A stretch of DNA of 43,369 nucleotides, from the NCBI GenBank assembly GCA_905182475.1, contig CAJJBR010000038.1, positions 1 through 43,369 of the forward strand. Direction: 5' to 3'. Positions within the stretch are counted from its first letter, which is position 1. Each line of letters starts with the position of its first letter. The position numbers and the translations under genes were made by a program. A model generated the notes under the pieces. It was not told the origin of the DNA and searched no databases. It saw only the letters and a program-made list of their open reading frames with translations. The stretch comes from Akkermansiaceae bacterium (GTDB lineage: Bacteria; Verrucomicrobiota; Verrucomicrobiia; Verrucomicrobiales; Akkermansiaceae). Positions 17,388 to 27,321 of the stretch are shown piece after piece.

Positions 17388-20159
17388 ATGAATTCATCGG
17401 TTTCGGCACGACTCAATGCGGACTTGTTAGACGAGAAATATGCTATGTGGTGCGAGGATCCTAGCTCGGTCGAGACGACCTGGTCCTCATTTTTCGAAGG
17501 GTTCGAGCTGGGCGTTTCCCAAGCAAAGGCGAAAGGAGCCCCGCAGGAAGCCGGAGCAGGAACCCAGGCCACGTCGGGAATGGATCTGGAATTCAACGGC
17601 AAGGTCGTCGGTCTGGTTTACAATTACCGCACGCTCGGCCACACTCAGGCGCAGATCAACCCGCTCGACGACGCGCCGGAAGTGAACCCGCGTCTCTCCC
17701 TGAGCGAATACAAGTTTTCCGAAGAGGAGATGTCCCGCGAGGCCTCGAATCCCTTCTTCTTCAACGGTGCGAAGATGCAGTTGAAAAACATGGTGGCTGC
17801 TCTGAAAGCCACTTACTCGGGCAAGATCGGCTTCGAGTTCATGCATATCCACAATACGACTGTCCGCCACTGGGTGCGCGAGCGTATCGAGCACCATGGC
17901 TCAAATGGTGCGGAGGAAACTGTGGATCTCCAGGTGAAATCCCTGCGTTGGCTGCTTGAGGCTGAGACTTTTGAGAATTTCCTCGCGAAGAAATTCCTCG
18001 GCGAAAAACGCTTCTCCCTCGAGGGCAGCGAGGGCGCGATGGTCGTGCTCAACGCGCTTTTGGAAAACTGTCCGAAGCAGGACGTGCTGGAAATCGAGAT
18101 GGGAATGGCTCACCGCGGTCGTCTGAACGTACTCGCAAATTTCGTCCGAAAATCCCTCACCACCCTACTTTACGAATTCACCCCGAACTACGAGCCTGGG
18201 CTCGTCGCTGGAGATGGTGATGTGAAATACCATCTCGGCTACGAAAGTGTCCGTGAGTTTCCGGAGGGAGATGTTCGGGTCAGCCTCGCGGCGAACCCTT
18301 CCCATTTGGAAGCAGTGAATCCTGTCGTCGAAGGAAAAGCCCGCGCCCGCCAGCGAGTGCTCGGCGATGATGGTGCTGCGACCGACCGCAAACGCGTCCT
18401 CCCCATCCTCCTCCACGGCGATGCTGCTTTCGCCGGCCAAGGCTCGGTCGCAGAGGTCCTGAATCTTTCCCAGCTCCCCGGCTACCGCACCGGTGGCACG
18501 ATCCACCTCATCATTAATAACCAGATTGGCTTCACCACGATGCCGGCCGATGCACGCTCCTCCTCCTACGCGACAGACGTTGCGAAAATGATCGAGGCTC
18601 CCATCCTTCACGTGAATGGCGAGGAACCCATGGAGCTTTACTGGGCAGCTCAGTTCGCCCTTGAGTTTCGCCAAAGATTTGGCCGCGATGTCATCATCGA
18701 CATGTATTGCTACCGCCGCCAGGGGCACAACGAGGCCGACCAAGCAGCATTTACCCAGCCTCTCGTCGCCAAGGAAATCGCAGCTCGCGAGACTTTCGGG
18801 CAAGTTTACAAACGCAGTCTCGTAACTGATGGAGTCCTCTCCCAGTCCGATGCCGATGCACTGGAACAAGCCATTTGGGATCGCCTCGAAGAGGGTCACC
18901 AGAAAATGGTGAAAATGAGCGAAGCCGGTGACCGCACGGTATTCAGCGGATCGACCGCGATCATCCAGCCGCCATACTCCCACGCACAGGTCGGCACAGG
19001 CATTTCAAAGGAACGCCTCCAGCTCATCGGGAAAGTCCTCACCAACGTCCCGGAAACTTTCGCTCTCAACCCCACGCTGAAGAAACGTTTCATCCCGCGC
19101 CGCGTAGATGCCCTCGCAAAAGGCGGCCCCTTCGACTGGGCTTTCGCGGAGTCACTCGCTTTCGGATCTCTCTTGCTCGAAGGATCGCCCGTCCGCCTTT
19201 CAGGACAGGATTGCCGCCGGGGCACATTCTCCCAGCGCCACGCGGTCTTCTACGACTACGAAACCCGCGAGCGATACATCCCTTTGGAAAACCTCGGTTC
19301 AGACCAAGCGAAATTCTGCGTTTACAACTCCCTCCTCTCCGAGTTCGCCGTCCTAGGTTTCGATTACGGCTACTCTCTTTCCTACCCGAGCATGCTGCTC
19401 TTGTGGGAAGCCCAGTTCGGTGATTTCTCCAACGGAGCGCAGGTTATCATCGACCAGTTTATCTCCTCTGCTGAGTCAAAATGGCAGACGCCATCCGATC
19501 TCGTGATGCTCCTGCCGCACGGCTACGAGGGCATGGGGCCGGAGCACTCCAGCGCTAGGCTAGAGCGCTTCCTCCAACTTTGCGCAGAGAATAATCTCAT
19601 CGTCGGGAACTTCACCACTCCGGCTCAGTATTTCCACGCACTCCGCCGCCAGAAGCACCGCGACTTCCGCAAGCCGCTCATCCTCATGACTCCGAAAAGT
19701 CTCCTCGGCAGACCCGAGGCGGTTTCCTCCGAGGCGGATTTCCTTGAAGGCACCTGCTTCCAAGAAATCCTCCCGGATCAGATGGTTTTTGAAAATCCAG
19801 CTGACGTCAGCCGCGTCGTTTTCTGCACCGGCAAGGTCTACTACGACCTCGCAGCCCATCGTAAGGAACACGAAATTACCGACACGGCGATCGTTCGCGT
19901 TGAGCAGCTCTACCCTTTCCACGGCGAAATGATTTCCGCCATTCTCGGTCAGTTTCCGAACATTTCCAGCTACGTCTGGTGCCAGGAGGAGCCGAAAAAT
20001 ATGGGAGCATGGACATACGTCGCCCCGCGTCTTGAGGAAACCCTTGGGACATGGCCGGTTTACGCAGGTCGCAAACCCGGCTCCAGCCCCGCCGCCGGCT
20101 CGAAATCGATGCACTATCGAGAACAGAAGGCACTCCTGAAAGCCGCTTTCGTAATCTAA
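17388..20159 (+). CDS. sucA: 2-oxoglutarate dehydrogenase E1 component
   Basis: The thiamine-diphosphate decarboxylase of the 2-oxoglutarate dehydrogenase complex, converting 2-oxoglutarate to a succinyl group on the E2 lipoyl arm (TCA cycle). From the ATG at 17388 it has 923 residues, typical for E1o. Visible are the N-terminal SSVSARLNADLLDEKYAMW, the FMHIHNTTVRHWVRERIE region, EMGMAHRGRLNVLANF, the ThDP/Mg motif HGDAAFAGQGSVAEVLNLSQ with IINNQIGFTT, and LLPHGYEGMGPEHSSARLER. It lies 24 bases upstream of sucB, clearly one operon. A GGAG lies 12 bases before the chosen start. Confidence 0.96.
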   Translation: MNSSVSARLNADLLDEKYAMWCEDPSSVETTWSSFFEGFELGVSQAKAKGAPQEAGAGTQATSGMDLEFNGKVVGLVYNYRTLGHTQAQINPLDDAPEVNPRLSLSEYKFSEEEMSREASNPFFFNGAKMQLKNMVAALKATYSGKIGFEFMHIHNTTVRHWVRERIEHHGSNGAEETVDLQVKSLRWLLEAETFENFLAKKFLGEKRFSLEGSEGAMVVLNALLENCPKQDVLEIEMGMAHRGRLNVLANFVRKSLTTLLYEFTPNYEPGLVAGDGDVKYHLGYESVREFPEGDVRVSLAANPSHLEAVNPVVEGKARARQRVLGDDGAATDRKRVLPILLHGDAAFAGQGSVAEVLNLSQLPGYRTGGTIHLIINNQIGFTTMPADARSSSYATDVAKMIEAPILHVNGEEPMELYWAAQFALEFRQRFGRDVIIDMYCYRRQGHNEADQAAFTQPLVAKEIAARETFGQVYKRSLVTDGVLSQSDADALEQAIWDRLEEGHQKMVKMSEAGDRTVFSGSTAIIQPPYSHAQVGTGISKERLQLIGKVLTNVPETFALNPTLKKRFIPRRVDALAKGGPFDWAFAESLAFGSLLLEGSPVRLSGQDCRRGTFSQRHAVFYDYETRERYIPLENLGSDQAKFCVYNSLLSEFAVLGFDYGYSLSYPSMLLLWEAQFGDFSNGAQVIIDQFISSAESKWQTPSDLVMLLPHGYEGMGPEHSSARLERFLQLCAENNLIVGNFTTPAQYFHALRRQKHRDFRKPLILMTPKSLLGRPEAVSSEADFLEGTCFQEILPDQMVFENPADVSRVVFCTGKVYYDLAAHRKEHEITDTAIVRVEQLYPFHGEMISAILGQFPNISSYVWCQEEPKNMGAWTYVAPRLEETLGTWPVYAGRKPGSSPAAGSKSMHYREQKALLKAAFVI

Positions 20160-20183
20160 TTTACCACCCACACATCTTCCATC

Positions 20184-21584
20184 ATGGCTATCGATATCAA
20201 AGTGCCGACCGCCGGCGAATCCATCACCTCTGCAAACATCGCGAAGTGGTACAAAGGCAACGGCGACTCCGTTAAAAAAGGCGAAGCCCTAGCTACTCTT
20301 GAAACTGACAAGGTTTCCAACGAACTCGAAGCGGAAGCCGACGGCGTGCTCACCATCATCGTTGCTGAAGGCGAGGAAGTCGCCATTGGAACCGTGATCG
20401 CAAAACTTGAGGAAGCCGCCGGTTCTTCTTCTGACGCAGCTCCCGCAGCTCCCGCACCCGTCCAAGATGCACCTGCCGAATCCGGCGAGCCAGTAGAAAT
20501 CAAAGTTCCCGCCGCCGGTGAATCCATTACCTCCGCAAACGTCGCCGCTTGGCGTAAGAGCGATGGTGCCTATGTTGAGAAAGGCGAAATTCTCGTTACC
20601 CTCGAAACTGATAAGGTTTCCAACGAACTGGAGGCACCCGTCTCCGGAGCAATCCAGATCCTTGTCCCCGAGGGAGAGGAAGTCGCCATCGGAAAAGTCA
20701 TAGCGAAAATCACACCCGGTGCCGCATCCGCGAAACCTGCCCCAGCTCCACAGCCAGCCGCCGCGTCCGCGTCCGCTCCAAAATCGCAAACTTCCGAAGC
20801 ACCGCGCGTGAAACCGGATCTCTCTGTCGTCTCCATCCCTTCATCCGCACCTGCGAAACCTGCCGTTTCTAAGGACGGTGAAAAAAGCCGCACCACTCGT
20901 CGCAAGATGTCGATGCTGCGCCGCAAGATCGCGACTCATCTCGTCAACGCCCAACAGACAGCCGCTATCCTCACAACCTTCAACGAAGTTGATATGACCG
21001 CCGTCATGGAGCTCCGCAAAAGCGTTCAGGAAGACTTCGTCAAAAAGCACGGAGTCAAACTAGGCTTCATGTCCTTCTTCGTAAAAGCCGTTACCCAGGC
21101 TCTCAAAGATGTCCCATCCATCAACGGGCGCATCGATGGGACAGATGTCATTGAAAACAATTTCTACGATATCGGAGTCGCCATCGGCACCGAGAAGGGT
21201 CTCATCGTCCCAGTGCTTCGTGATTGCGACGAAAAATCCTTCGCAACCATCGAGCAGGACATCATTGACTATGCAGTCAAAGGCAAGTCCGGGAAAATCA
21301 CCATCGAGGATCTCTCCGGTGGCGTCTTCACCATCTCCAACGGTGGCGTTTACGGCTCCCTCCTCAGCACTCCCATCCTGAACCCGCCCCAAAGTGGAAT
21401 CCTAGGAATGCACACCATTCAGAAACGCCCCGTAGCCCTCAACGGGCAAGTCGTCATCCGCCCGATGATGTATCTCGCTCTCAGCTACGATCACCGCCTC
21501 GTCGATGGAAAGGAAGCCGTCACTTTCCTGATCCGTATCAAAGATCTTCTCGAAGCGCCGCACAGGTTGCTCCTGGAACTCTAG
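20184..21584 (+). CDS. sucB: Dihydrolipoyl succinyltransferase E2 with two lipoyl domains
   Basis: This E2 core transfers the succinyl group from lipoamide to CoA. Two near-identical lipoyl domains occupy about residues 2-78 and 103-180, each with the lipoylated lysine in [13 protein letters not shown]. An Ala/Pro linker leads straight to the catalytic domain (about 235-466), whose active-site motif is [13 protein letters not shown] see no peripheral subunit-binding domain in the linker, which bacterial E2 proteins usually carry to hold E3; animal E2o also lacks it. The dihydrolipoamide dehydrogenase gene is not in the window. The gene ends in TAG with no coding sequence beyond. Confidence 0.95.
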   Translation: MAIDIKVPTAGESITSANIAKWYKGNGDSVKKGEALATLETDKVSNELEAEADGVLTIIVAEGEEVAIGTVIAKLEEAAGSSSDAAPAAPAPVQDAPAESGEPVEIKVPAAGESITSANVAAWRKSDGAYVEKGEILVTLETDKVSNELEAPVSGAIQILVPEGEEVAIGKVIAKITPGAASAKPAPAPQPAAASASAPKSQTSEAPRVKPDLSVVSIPSSAPAKPAVSKDGEKSRTTRRKMSMLRRKIATHLVNAQQTAAILTTFNEVDMTAVMELRKSVQEDFVKKHGVKLGFMSFFVKAVTQALKDVPSINGRIDGTDVIENNFYDIGVAIGTEKGLIVPVLRDCDEKSFATIEQDIIDYAVKGKSGKITIEDLSGGVFTISNGGVYGSLLSTPILNPPQSGILGMHTIQKRPVALNGQVVIRPMMYLALSYDHRLVDGKEAVTFLIRIKDLLEAPHRLLLEL

Positions 21585-21670
21585 TTTTTTCGATACTCAA
21601 CGTGGCGCGATCCCGCCAGATTCCATCCTTGCCCGCTTGAAGTGGGTAGAAAAGAATCGCCGTCTAACTT

Positions 21671-23449
21671 TTGAAGAAATTTCTACCATATTATCGTCAC
21701 CTCTTGGAGGTGAAGTGGCACTTCCTCATCGGAGTGGTTGCGGGGCTTGTCTACGCCGCCGCATCCGGTGCGGGTTTGCCGCTGATGATCAAGGTGGTTT
21801 TCCCGGTTCTTTTCAACGAGACAGGAGATCAATCGAAGTGGTATCTGGAATGGCTTACCTCGAAGCTTGGCGTGCTTTCTCGCGAAGATCTGCTCATTTA
21901 CACTTGCCTATGGATTCCCGCCATCTTCCTCGTGCGGGCGCTGGCCGGGTATGCGAACGCGTATTTCATCCAGCACGTAGGCATGCGGGTGGTGGAAACG
22001 ATTCGAACCAACCTCTTTATCAAGCTGCAAAACCTGCCCCTCGCCTTTTTTAAGCGCAACAAGTCCGGTGATCTCCTCGCGCGGCTGATGAACGATACCC
22101 AGATGCTCCAGCAGGTGATAGCCCAAGCATCCAGCGATCTCATTAAGCAACCCGCCACCCTGCTTTTCGCCCTCGGGACTGTTAGTGTTCTCGCCTACAA
22201 CGACCGTAGTTTTTTTATCGCACTGATTGCATTGCTGACCGTCCCGCTCTGCATTCTGGTCATCCGTTTCGCTGGAAAAAGGCTCACTCGTCGCGCGAAG
22301 GCGCTTCAGGAAAAGGGAGGAGATCTTTCTGCATCGCTTTCGGAGAGCCTTCAGTCCGCGTTGGAGATCAGGGCATATAATCTCCAGGAGCCGCAGATCG
22401 AACGCTTTCGGATGAAGGTTCGCGAGATCTTCCGCCTAGGCATGAAGGTGGTCAAATACCGCCAGATCATTTCGCCTTCCATCGAGGTAGTTGCTGCCGC
22501 AGGTTTCGCGGCTGCGCTCTATTTCGGAGTCCGTGCAGGTATGACTTTGGAGGGTTTCCTAGCTCTCGGAATGGCGCTCTACATGTCCTACGAGCCGATG
22601 AAAAAACTCGGAAACATTCATTCCCTCTTCCAACAAGGTAAGGCTTCGGTGGATAGAATCGAGTATATCCTCCACTCGGACGATAGCATTCCAAACCCAG
22701 TGAACCCCTCGTCATGCCCGGTTCCAATTAAGAGTATTTCGTTCCACGACGTCACCTTCGCATACAACCAACTTCCAGTTCTCCACGATGTGGATCTGGA
22801 AATTCCGGCAGGTCAGGTGGTAGCTTTGGTGGGGCCGAGTGGTGCCGGAAAATCGACTTTCGCACATCTCGTTCCGCGCTTTTACGATCCGCAGGAAGGG
22901 GAGATCCGTCTTGATGGAGTTCCCATTCGGGATTTCCTAAAACACGATCTTCGAAACTACATCGCCGTCGTCCCGCAGACTCCGTCGCTTTTTCTCGGCA
23001 CGCTTGAGGAAAATATACGTATCGGAAAAGTGGACGCAACTCGTGAAGAGATTGAGGCCGCTGCGAAAAAGGCTTTTGCCCACGACTTCATCACCGGTAT
23101 GTCGGATGGATACGAAACACCCGTTGGCGAGCGCGGTGACCTCCTTTCCGGAGGCCAGCGTCAGCGTATCGCGATTGCACGCGCTTTCCTAAAGGACGCC
23201 CCCATCCTAATACTCGACGAAGCAACAAGCGCGCTGGATACCGAGAGCGAGGCGATGGTGCAGCAGGCATTGGGTGAGCTGGTGAAAGGCCGCACTACTT
23301 TGATTATCGCCCATCGTTTCAGCACGATACGGATCGCTGACCGCATCCTCGTTTTTAAAGACGGGCGTATCGTCAGCGACGGTAGCCACGAAGAGCTCCA
23401 GGATCTCGACCCGACCTACAAAGCAATGGTTGGCGGAGAATTTAGGTGA
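21671..23449 (+). CDS. MsbA-like ABC transporter (fused permease and ATPase)
   Basis: A 592-residue half-transporter: about six TM helices in residues 1-310, then an ATPase with Walker A VGPSGAGKSTF, signature LLSGGQRQRIAIA, Walker B ILILDEATSALDTES and the H-loop IIAHRFSTI. This layout is that of MsbA, the inner-membrane flippase for lipid A, though other lipid or drug exporters look alike. The start is TTG at 21671 (encoding MKKFLPYYRHLLE); no better start or clear Shine-Dalgarno is visible. A terminator hairpin follows at 23594. An ELM1-like gene lies about 0.9 kb downstream. Confidence 0.92.
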   Translation: MKKFLPYYRHLLEVKWHFLIGVVAGLVYAAASGAGLPLMIKVVFPVLFNETGDQSKWYLEWLTSKLGVLSREDLLIYTCLWIPAIFLVRALAGYANAYFIQHVGMRVVETIRTNLFIKLQNLPLAFFKRNKSGDLLARLMNDTQMLQQVIAQASSDLIKQPATLLFALGTVSVLAYNDRSFFIALIALLTVPLCILVIRFAGKRLTRRAKALQEKGGDLSASLSESLQSALEIRAYNLQEPQIERFRMKVREIFRLGMKVVKYRQIISPSIEVVAAAGFAAALYFGVRAGMTLEGFLALGMALYMSYEPMKKLGNIHSLFQQGKASVDRIEYILHSDDSIPNPVNPSSCPVPIKSISFHDVTFAYNQLPVLHDVDLEIPAGQVVALVGPSGAGKSTFAHLVPRFYDPQEGEIRLDGVPIRDFLKHDLRNYIAVVPQTPSLFLGTLEENIRIGKVDATREEIEAAAKKAFAHDFITGMSDGYETPVGERGDLLSGGQRQRIAIARAFLKDAPILILDEATSALDTESEAMVQQALGELVKGRTTLIIAHRFSTIRIADRILVFKDGRIVSDGSHEELQDLDPTYKAMVGGEFR

Positions 23450-23593
23450 TCTGTTTCACGAACGATTATTCGTAAGACGTTGCGTCGGAAAGGGCTTGGG
23501 ATTTGCGAAGTGGGCGGCACTGATTACGACTTTCCTGTTGTGCGCAGTCTTCGCATGGCGCTCCATTGTCAGTTGGCAGGCTTGTCGTCAGGA

Positions 23594-23614
23594 AGCCCTG
23601 AGGGCTACTTTTTT
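23594..23614 (+). terminator. Rho-independent terminator after the MsbA-like gene
   Basis: AGCCC-TGA-GGGCT (23594-23606) forms a tight 5-bp hairpin followed by ACTTTTTT. It reads correctly for the plus-strand exporter transcript and overlaps the last codons of the convergent NlpC/P60 gene, whose stop is at 23605-23607. Confidence 0.6.
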
Positions 23615-24235
23615 CGAACGAGTCCCGGCGGAGTCCCGTAGCCAACCGTTCGCGATTTGCTTTTCGAGGAAGGCACCCGGAAATCGTAAACTCCAAAGCC
23701 ATTGCCTTTTTTTCCGCGATAGGATCGCCCGTTGGTCGCGTTGATCATCACCGGGCGACCGTCCTTTTTCTCGTAGCCGAGAAACATCCCGACATGGGTG
23801 ATCTGCGGCGTACGGCCATCGGTGGGGACATAGGTTCCTGACCAGAAAACCAGATCTCCGGGCTTCAGGTCAGCCAAACTCTTGTCTTCCGTATCCTTGG
23901 CGGTATTCGCAACCATGTGGAGTTGCGCATTTTTCTTCACCCAGAGAAACTGGTCGGATGAGGTGTGCGGCGGGTTGATGCCGACCTTGTGCAGTATGTA
24001 ATGCATCGCTCTAGAACAGTCGAAACCACCATCCTTTGGGCCATTGCCCCCGTATTTATAAGGCATTCCGGCAACGTCCTTTCCTGCCTGAAGCGCTTTT
24101 TTCCAAAAGCTTCTGGCGGGGCTCTTCTAATATATCGAAATCTTTTAACTCAGAGGTTGCGAGCAAAGGCAAAGTTTCGGCAAAAAGGCTAGCGTGCAGA
24201 AGGAAAACGAGACTTAGAAAAGACCTGCGAATCAT
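23605..24235 (-). pseudogene. NlpC/P60 cysteine peptidase, frameshifted in an A6 run
   Basis: The 5' part (from ATG 24235) encodes a signal peptide and linker (MIRRSFLSLVFLLHASLFA to about LLEK). The 3' part encodes the NlpC/P60 core: MPYKYGGNGPKDGGFDCSR with the catalytic Cys, PGDLVFWSG, and ITHVGMFLG with the His. The two parts sit in different frames. Dropping one A from the six-A run at 24096-24101 (coding strand GGAAAAAAGCG) gives LLEKALQAGKDVAGMPYKYG, a smooth fusion. So the gene is disrupted by a one-base insertion, or the run is miscounted. A working product would be a secreted peptidoglycan peptidase of about 210 residues. Confidence 0.85.
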
Positions 24236-24323
24236 GGCCATGAGTGAACACCAGATTCCATTCGAGCACAAATAAGGGATTCATTTTGCTAATCCGTCCC
24301 TGAACGGTCATTTTAAGTAGAGA

Positions 24324-25184
24324 TTGAGCGAGCCACTACAACTTTTGATCATCAGCGATGGCAAGACCGGCCACCTGAACCAATCCCTCGGCTTTGCCGA
24401 AGCGATGGGTAGGATCTGTGCGACTGAGATCAATATTCTGGAATTAGATTTCCAGAAAGGATTCTTCAGCCGGTTGCGCGGAGCGGTCGCTGCATCGGAA
24501 GAGCTTCCTCAACCGAATATGGTAATTGCCACCGGGCACGCAACACATTTTCCACTGCTTTGGATTTCTCGGAAGTCCGGAGCAGGTAGTATCGTTCTGA
24601 TGAAGCCAAGCCTTCCGATGAGTTGGTTCGATTTTTGCATCGCGCCGGAGCATGATTTCGAAGGCAAGGCGGTTCCGGGCAACGTCATCACCAGCAAGGG
24701 CGCCTTGAACCGCGTTGTTTCAGCGAAGATTGGAAAAAAAGGAAAGCTCTTCCTCATTGGCGGACCATCAAAGACGCATGGCTATGACCAAGCCGCCTTG
24801 ATTTCCCAAATCGCGGAGATCGTTGGCGATGAGCCATGGCAGCTTGCTGATTCCCGAAGAACTCCACCCACCTTACTACCTGCGCTCGCTGCAACACTGC
24901 CGACTTTGGAAATTTTTCCCCACGGAGAGGCCAAACCCGGTTGGTTGGCTGGTAAGCTCTCCGAACTAGAGGAAATCCGCGTCACCGAAGATTCTGTTTC
25001 CATGATCTACGAGGCTCTGAGCAGCGGTGCGAAGGTCGGTGTGCTGGAAATGCCAAGGCTCCTGCCTGATTCGCGGGTGCTGCGGGGACTCGCGGCGCTA
25101 GAAAAAGAAGGCTACCTCGATCCTACCGCTTCCCCGAAGATTCTCGCAGAAGCGGATCGCTGCGCCAAGTTGCTGTTCGGTTAA
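24324..25184 (+). CDS. ELM1-like (mitochondrial fission ELM1 / DUF1022) family protein
   Basis: A 286-residue protein starting at TTG 24324 (MSEPLQLLIISDGKTGHLNQ). The opening ISDGKTGHLNQSLG, the VIATGHATHFPLLW strand and the C-terminal DSVSMIYEALSSGAKVGVLE define the family, which has a glycosyltransferase-like two-domain look. Bacterial members often lie near lipopolysaccharide genes, but their reaction is unknown to me. The MsbA-like exporter just upstream supports an envelope-lipid or glycan role by context only. Confidence 0.8.
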   Translation: MSEPLQLLIISDGKTGHLNQSLGFAEAMGRICATEINILELDFQKGFFSRLRGAVAASEELPQPNMVIATGHATHFPLLWISRKSGAGSIVLMKPSLPMSWFDFCIAPEHDFEGKAVPGNVITSKGALNRVVSAKIGKKGKLFLIGGPSKTHGYDQAALISQIAEIVGDEPWQLADSRRTPPTLLPALAATLPTLEIFPHGEAKPGWLAGKLSELEEIRVTEDSVSMIYEALSSGAKVGVLEMPRLLPDSRVLRGLAALEKEGYLDPTASPKILAEADRCAKLLFG

Positions 25185-25236
25185 GGGGCGGATACCTCTT
25201 GAAATAGGAAGCGGATAGCTTGTCATCTGAATTGGT

Positions 25237-26460
25237 ATGGTGCATCAACTTTCACGGATGGATCGAAAGGGAAGCGAGGGGTTTGCAAGTTTGTGGTGGG
25301 CATACCTGCTGAAGGGATTAGCCGGCGGCTTCTGGGTTCCGGTTCTTACAAATATTCTAAATGAGGAAGGTTACAGTTCCTGGGTGGCGGTCGCGTTCGC
25401 GATAATCCCTGTATGCGCTTTAATCTCGCCGTTGATCGGAGGTGCTCTGGCCGATGAGCGAGTTTCCGCCCAGAAGCTTTTCGGTTGGAGCTCGATCATC
25501 GGCGGTCTTCTGGTGGCGCTTGCATTTTCTTTCCTTGATTTTGGACTGCCTCCGATATGGTTTATCATAGGTCTGGCAGCCTATGGTTTGGCAAGTGCAC
25601 CGACTTGGGGGCTGCTTGCGAATATCGCTCTTACAAATCTGGGAAACCCTGAGAAGCAGTTTCCTCTTGTGAGACTCAGCGCGACTTTCGGATGGGTTGG
25701 GGCTGGTTTCCTGACGAGTTACGCTCTCCATGCCGACAGCAGCCCTGTTGCCGGATACGCTGCTGGGGTGGCTCACGTGTGTGCGGGAATTATCGGATTT
25801 TTCCTGCCTGATACGCCTCCACTGGGGAAGGGAAGGTCTTGGAGAAGTGCGCTTGGATTCGGTGCATTTGCCCTTTTCAAAAACCGCGACCACGCCGTCC
25901 TCTTCGGTGTTACAGGGCTGTTCTCGATTCCGTTGGCGGCCTTCTACATGTTTTCCCCGGAGCTTTTCAAAGCCCTAGGCAGCAAGGCTCCCACTGCATC
26001 CATGACTATCGCGCAGGTGACCGAGGTGATCGCGATGCTGGTGCTTGGTGCGATGATGGTGAAATACCGGTTGAAAACCATCCTGCTTTGGGGGTTGGGG
26101 CTTTCGGTGCTCAGATATGGCTTAAGTGGCTATGCGGGGCTGACGGGAATGGTCGGCTGGCACCTTGCTGGAGTGGGACTTCATGGTGTTTGCTACACGT
26201 TCTATTTTGTGACGGCGCAGGTGTATATGAATCGTCGCGTGGAGCCTAGGCTGCGGGGGCAAGCGCAAGGATTACTCAGTCTGATGACCTCTGGGATCGG
26301 CCCCTTGGTAGGTGCTTTTTTCTGCGGTTGGCTGAGGGATGTCTGCGTCGATGAAAATGGCAACGGCTGGCAGAGTTTCTGGTGGATTCTCGCCGGGGTG
26401 ATCGCAGCTTGTACCGTCGCGTTTGCGATTCTCTACCGTGGGAGAAAAGCCGGGACGTAG
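25237..26460 (+). CDS. MFS transporter (nucleoside permease-like/MFS_1-like)
   Basis: A 407-residue protein with about twelve hydrophobic segments, the N-half loop GGALADERVSAQKLFGW and a charged central loop. The pattern resembles the NupG/LacY-like branch (YFVTAQVYMNRRVEPRLRGQ, followed by AQGLLSLMTSG), which takes up nucleosides or sugars by proton symport. The substrate is not certain. It starts 52 bases after the ELM1-like gene on the same strand and ends seven bases before the convergent pdxA stop. Confidence 0.85.
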   Translation: MVHQLSRMDRKGSEGFASLWWAYLLKGLAGGFWVPVLTNILNEEGYSSWVAVAFAIIPVCALISPLIGGALADERVSAQKLFGWSSIIGGLLVALAFSFLDFGLPPIWFIIGLAAYGLASAPTWGLLANIALTNLGNPEKQFPLVRLSATFGWVGAGFLTSYALHADSSPVAGYAAGVAHVCAGIIGFFLPDTPPLGKGRSWRSALGFGAFALFKNRDHAVLFGVTGLFSIPLAAFYMFSPELFKALGSKAPTASMTIAQVTEVIAMLVLGAMMVKYRLKTILLWGLGLSVLRYGLSGYAGLTGMVGWHLAGVGLHGVCYTFYFVTAQVYMNRRVEPRLRGQAQGLLSLMTSGIGPLVGAFFCGWLRDVCVDENGNGWQSFWWILAGVIAACTVAFAILYRGRKAGT

Positions 26461-26466
26461 AATCTA

Positions 26467-27321
26467 TTACGCCAGTTCGCAGGCGAGTCTGATCGCGGCG
26501 ATCATGGAAGCGGGATTGGCTTCACCTTTGCCTGCGATTGAGAAAGCGGTGCCGTGATCGGGAGATGTGCGGGGCTTCGGAAGGCCGAGGGTGACGTTTA
26601 CTGCTTCATCGAAATCCAAGAGCTTTAAGGGGATAAGTCCTTGATCGTGGTACATCGCGAGGACGGCGTCGTATTTTCCTTTGGCTACATCGCGGAAGAT
26701 CGCGTCCGGGACGTAGGGGCCGGTGAAGGAGGCTAGCCCTAGCTCGTTCAGTTCTGCGACGGCAGGGGCGATGATGGTTTTTTCCTCATCCCCGAAAGCC
26801 CCGTTCTCGCCGGCGTGTGGATTCAGGCCGCATATTGCGATATGCGGGGAGACGATACTCCGTTTTTTTAGGAAAGCAGCAGTCAGTTTCCCGATGGAGA
26901 AAATCGACTCCGCTGTTAGCAAGCGGGGGACATCTGCGAGGGAGTTGTGGATTGTCGCGAGGCCGACGGTGAGGGTGGGGCCTGTGAGAAGCATCCCATA
27001 ATTTTGCATCCCGAAGGCATCCGCATAGAATTCCGTCTGGCCGGGGAAAGGGAAACCCACCGATTGCAGGCCTTCCTTGGAAACTGGCCCGGTAACTACG
27101 GCCGCCGCATCTGTTTCGCGGAGAAGGCGAGTGGATTCTTTAAGTGCATCGAGCGCGGATTTGGCGGACTCACGGGTTGGTTTCCCCGGCGTGCCTGCAA
27201 AACGGTCGCCGATCACCCGGAAATCAAAACCTTCCGGCAATTTCCCTGAGGCAATGGCTGCATCGATGATTTCAGGACCTATCCCCGCAGGGTCGCCAAG
27301 TGTGATGAGAATTTCCGGCAC
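26467..27321 (-). CDS. pdxA: 4-hydroxythreonine-4-phosphate dehydrogenase
   Basis: PdxA oxidises 4-phosphohydroxy-L-threonine in the DXP-dependent route to pyridoxal phosphate. Signature parts are ILITLGDPAGIGPEI at the N-terminus, VTGPVSKEGL, and the metal-binding histidines in LATIHNSL, LNPHAGENGAFGDEE and AMYHDQGLIPLK. The frame stays open to 27462, but family N-termini begin just before GDPAG, so the GTG at 27321 is chosen. The resulting 284 residues are shorter than the roughly 330 of the E. coli enzyme, mainly in the first third. The extra upstream codons overlap a palindromic repeat. Confidence 0.92.
   Translation of the reverse strand: MPEILITLGDPAGIGPEIIDAAIASGKLPEGFDFRVIGDRFAGTPGKPTRESAKSALDALKESTRLLRETDAAAVVTGPVSKEGLQSVGFPFPGQTEFYADAFGMQNYGMLLTGPTLTVGLATIHNSLADVPRLLTAESIFSIGKLTAAFLKKRSIVSPHIAICGLNPHAGENGAFGDEEKTIIAPAVAELNELGLASFTGPYVPDAIFRDVAKGKYDAVLAMYHDQGLIPLKLLDFDEAVNVTLGLPKPRTSPDHGTAFSIAGKGEANPASMIAAIRLACELA

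Noticed and set aside
18165..18983. 272-codon minus-strand ORF inside sucA
   Set aside because: Antisense to a well conserved enzyme; no family features of its own.
23430..23744. 104-codon plus-strand ORF with a hydrophobic stretch after the MsbA-like gene
   Set aside because: It overlaps a terminator hairpin and the NlpC/P60 coding region on the other strand, and the hydrophobic part alone is weak evidence.
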